The position numbers were made by a program, and so were the translations under genes. Of a stretch of 64,000 bases of DNA, positions 61,580 through 64,000 are shown in pieces. Every line of letters begins with the position of its first letter. The stretch's first letter is position 1. This stretch comes from Acidobacteriota bacterium (GTDB lineage Bacteria > Acidobacteriota > Terriglobia > UBA7540): the NCBI GenBank assembly GCA_021817045.1, contig JAKAWG010000003.1:62001-126000 (forward strand). The letters run 5' to 3'. The notes under the pieces were generated by a model. That model was not told where the DNA came from. It did no database searches and saw nothing but the letters and a program-made list of their open reading frames with translations.

Positions 61580-62866
61580 ATGGCAACGGAGAAAGTCCTT
61601 ACAAGCAATATCCGGCCCGATCTTTCCTACGTGGACATTGCGGCGTATGAGTCCTCGGGCGGATACGAGGGTCTGCGCAAGGCGATGACGCTGGCGCCCG
61701 GTCAAGTGACCGAGCTTGTGAAGCAGTCCAACCTTCGTGGGCGCGGAGGCGCGGGATTCCCGACGGGCATGAAGTGGAGCTTCGTGCCCATGGGAGCGGA
61801 TGCTCCGCGTCCGAAGTATCTGGTTGCCAATGCCGATGAGATGGAGCCTGGCACGTTTAAAGACCGGCTGCTGATGGAGGGCGATCCGCACGAGCTTATC
61901 GAAGGTATGGCGACGGCGGCTTATGCCATTCAGGCGGACGTGGCGTATATTTTCCTGCGCGGTGAATATCTGCTCTCGGCGGAACGGTTACGGCGGGCGA
62001 TCGCCGAGGCTTACGAGCGCCATTATCTGGGGAAGAACATTCTCGGTTCGGGCTACAACTTGGAAATGCACGTTCACCTGAGCGGCGGACGCTACATGTG
62101 CGGTGAAGAAACCGGATTGCTAAACGCCCTGGAAGGCAAGCGCGCTAATCCACGCACCAAGCCGCCTTTTCCGCAAGTCTCGGGGCTTTTCGGCAAGCCG
62201 ACGATCGTGCAAAACGTGGAAACGCTGTGCAACGTTCCTCATATTGTCAAGAACGGTCCTGGTTGGTTCAAGAGCCTCGGAAAGACGCAAGACAGTGGAA
62301 CGAAGATTTACGGTGTGAGCGGGAAAGTGAAGCGACCCGGTCTTTGGGAGTTGCCGATGGGCACGACCGTCCGTGAGATTCTGGAAGCTCACGCCGGCGG
62401 CATGAGGGATGGGCTGAAATTCCGCGGCGTTCTCCCGGGCGGTGCGTCGACCGATTTCTTGGTGGCGGATCACCTCGATGTTCCCATGGATTTTACCGGG
62501 GTTGCCAAGGCGGGTAGCCGGATGGGAACGGGCACGATGATCGTTCTCGACGACCACACCTGCCCGGTGGGTATGGTGAGGAACCTCGAGCACTTTTTCG
62601 CCCAGGAATCCTGCGGCTGGTGTACGCCCTGCTGGAGCGGTTTGGCCTGGGCGGAGAAAGCACTGAGCGCGATGGAAGACGGGCAGGGACAGCCGGGCGA
62701 TTTGGCTCATTTGGAGCATATCTGCAGGCTCTGCGCCCCCGGCAACACGTTCTGCGCCTTGGCACCGGGAGCCGTCGAGCCGCTCCAGAGCGCGCTGAAA
62801 TATTTCCGCGAGGACTTTGAGCGCCACATTGCCGAAAAGCGATGCCCGTGGAGGTCGCACGAATGA
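61580..62866 (+). CDS. nuoF: NADH-quinone oxidoreductase subunit F
   Basis: 428 residues. NADH- and FMN-binding subunit, where electrons enter complex [18 protein letters not shown] (about 54-70) is the NADH/FMN loop. [17 protein letters not shown] and YICGEET-like [18 protein letters not shown] follow. The [4Fe-4S] N3 cluster is held by [12 protein letters not shown] (about 343-354) and by the later [22 protein letters not shown] at 61580. The stop overlaps nuoG (ATGA), so they are translated together. Confidence 0.95.
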   Translation: MATEKVLTSNIRPDLSYVDIAAYESSGGYEGLRKAMTLAPGQVTELVKQSNLRGRGGAGFPTGMKWSFVPMGADAPRPKYLVANADEMEPGTFKDRLLMEGDPHELIEGMATAAYAIQADVAYIFLRGEYLLSAERLRRAIAEAYERHYLGKNILGSGYNLEMHVHLSGGRYMCGEETGLLNALEGKRANPRTKPPFPQVSGLFGKPTIVQNVETLCNVPHIVKNGPGWFKSLGKTQDSGTKIYGVSGKVKRPGLWELPMGTTVREILEAHAGGMRDGLKFRGVLPGGASTDFLVADHLDVPMDFTGVAKAGSRMGTGTMIVLDDHTCPVGMVRNLEHFFAQESCGWCTPCWSGLAWAEKALSAMEDGQGQPGDLAHLEHICRLCAPGNTFCALAPGAVEPLQSALKYFREDFERHIAEKRCPWRSHE

Positions 62867-64000
62867 AGATCTTCGTCGATAATCGGCCTTTCGACGTCCA
62901 CGCGGGCCAAAGCCTGCTTCAGGCTTGTCTCACGCTCGGCTTCGACTTGCCCTATTTTTGCTGGCATCCCGCAATGGGTTCGGTTGGCGCGTGCCGGCAG
63001 TGCGCGGTCAAACAATATAAGGATGAAGCTGACAAGCGGGGCCGGATCGTGATGTCTTGCATGACTCCGGTGACGGAGGATCTCCGCATTTCCGTCAAGG
63101 ACGCGGAGGTCTCCGCCTTTCGTGCGGGGGTGATTGAAGGGCTGATGATCTCGCACCCGCACGATTGCCCGGTGTGCGACGAGGGCGGAGAGTGCCACCT
63201 GCAGGATATGACGGTGATGACGGGGCACAATTATCGCCGCTACCGCTTCAACAAGAGGACCTTCCGCAACCAGTATCTCGGGCCTTTCGTTAACCACGAA
63301 ATGAACCGCTGCATTCAGTGCTACCGGTGTGTGCGCTACTATCGCGAATACACAGGAGGACGCGACTTAGACGTATTTGCCTTGCGCAATCTTGCCTATT
63401 TCGGGCGGTATGAAGATGGCGTCCTGGAAAACGAGTTCGCGGGCAACCTGGTGGAAATCTGCCCGACCGGCGTTTTCACCGACAAGACCTTGAAGCACCA
63501 TTACACGCGCAAGTGGGACCTGCAGATGGCCCCCTCGGTGTGCGTACACTGCGCGCTTGGTTGCAATACGACGGCCGGGGAGCGATACGGCTCGCTGCGG
63601 CGGATCGTGAACCGCTATAACGGCGAGGTGAACGGCTATTTTCTGTGTGACCGCGGGCGTTTTGGCTATGAGTTCGTGAACCACAAGGACCGCATCCGCC
63701 AGCCCCTCGCGCGGAAGAACGGGCGGTTACGCCCCGTTACGAGGTCGGAGGCTCTCTCGCAGCTCCGTTCAATTTTGTCGGGAGCGAAGCTGGCGGGTAT
63801 CGCGTCGCCGCGTGCTTCTCTGGAAGCGAATTTCGTGCTGCGCGCGCTTGTTGGCCCTGAACGCTTCTATGCAGGCGTGTCTGAGGCGCAGTATCGCCTG
63901 ACAGCGGCCATCATTGAGCTTTTGAAGACCGGTCCGGCTCATACCCCTTCGCTGCGCGAGATCGAGCGTTCGGACGCCGTTCTGATTCTTGGCGAGGATG
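62863..64000 (+). CDS. nuoG: NADH-quinone oxidoreductase subunit G, N-terminal part, cut by window end
   Basis: 379 codons from ATG 62863 to the window edge with no stop; absent from the ORF track for that reason. N-terminal [2Fe-2S] domain ([19 protein letters not shown], about 35-53), then [16 protein letters not shown] (the N5-type His/Cys cluster and N4 region, about 101-116), [22 protein letters not shown] (about 148-169) and [11 protein letters not shown] (about 202). The molybdopterin-oxidoreductase-like C-terminal domain begins with [14 protein letters not shown] (about 227). It carries electrons from NuoF to NuoB. Four-base overlap with nuoF. Confidence 0.95.
   Translation, partial: MKIFVDNRPFDVHAGQSLLQACLTLGFDLPYFCWHPAMGSVGACRQCAVKQYKDEADKRGRIVMSCMTPVTEDLRISVKDAEVSAFRAGVIEGLMISHPHDCPVCDEGGECHLQDMTVMTGHNYRRYRFNKRTFRNQYLGPFVNHEMNRCIQCYRCVRYYREYTGGRDLDVFALRNLAYFGRYEDGVLENEFAGNLVEICPTGVFTDKTLKHHYTRKWDLQMAPSVCVHCALGCNTTAGERYGSLRRIVNRYNGEVNGYFLCDRGRFGYEFVNHKDRIRQPLARKNGRLRPVTRSEALSQLRSILSGAKLAGIASPRASLEANFVLRALVGPERFYAGVSEAQYRLTAAIIELLKTGPAHTPSLREIERSDAVLILGED

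Overview
The window is a GC-rich (about 60 %) bacterial chromosome segment. It most resembles an Acidobacteriota (Terriglobia-like) genome. The signs are a TonB receptor with an N-terminal carboxypeptidase-regulatory domain, a NuoCD fusion, palindromic intergenic repeats of a 'GGAATGAC' type, and mostly housekeeping gene families with long overlapping antisense shadow ORFs. The phylum call is inference from gene content, not from a marker tree. No rRNA, tRNA, CRISPR array or intact insertion sequence was found.

Layout. 1-1536 (minus): the N-terminal part of an Oar-like TonB receptor, absent from the ORF track because it runs off the edge, and a secreted Cys-rich protein. 1632-5994 (plus): class III aminotransferase, O-antigen ligase-like polymerase, MurJ/MviN-type flippase. 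5995-8200: repeat-rich spacers, a methyltransferase and a small tautomerase. 8201-10873: polA. 11045-16454: a GltD-like Fe-S flavoprotein and a NifJ-type pyruvate:ferredoxin oxidoreductase. 16627-26933: hypF-C-D-E followed by a complete group 3b-type NAD(P)-linked [NiFe] hydrogenase operon (beta subunit, a cyclic-nucleotide-domain protein, gamma, delta, alpha, maturation protease). 26958-29690: miaA-hfq-hflX. 30261-31461: pgsA and an AMMECR1-domain gene. 32638-35350: S1 protein, HU, HIT hydrolase. 35368-39301: APC permease (minus), a secreted FecR-like protein, a glycosyltransferase. 39426-39820: a decayed MscS channel gene. 40127-47823: leuB, M20 peptidase (minus), GH57 glucanotransferase and a pair of M16 peptidases. 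47853-52110: divergent GH27 and CsxA-like GH2 glycosidases. 52204-57720: serS, D,D-carboxypeptidase with SPOR domain, Tat-exported aldo-keto reductase and two unknown membrane proteins. 57974-64000: nuoA-B-CD-E-F-G, with nuoG cut by the window end (also absent from the track).

How the genes fit together. The 11-27 kb block is redox-centred: pyruvate oxidation to reduced ferredoxin, a flavoprotein that can exchange electrons with NAD(P)H, and a cytosolic NAD(P)-linked hydrogenase with most of its own maturation factors (hypA and hypB are not here). Complex I at the right end supplies respiratory NADH oxidation, so the organism probably switches between respiration and H2-linked redox balancing. 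The glycosidases suggest use of alpha-galactosides, glucosaminides such as chitosan oligomers, and alpha-glucans.

The most notable points are: a palindromic repeat carried in frame inside the O-antigen ligase gene; an MscS pseudogene recognisable only by combining two frames and reading through a stop; a 31-codon membrane-peptide ORF overlapping the odd 5' end of miaA; a DNA-binding-domain-free cyclic-nucleotide sensor inside the hydrogenase operon; and a near-leaderless leuB whose start codon lies in a palindrome.
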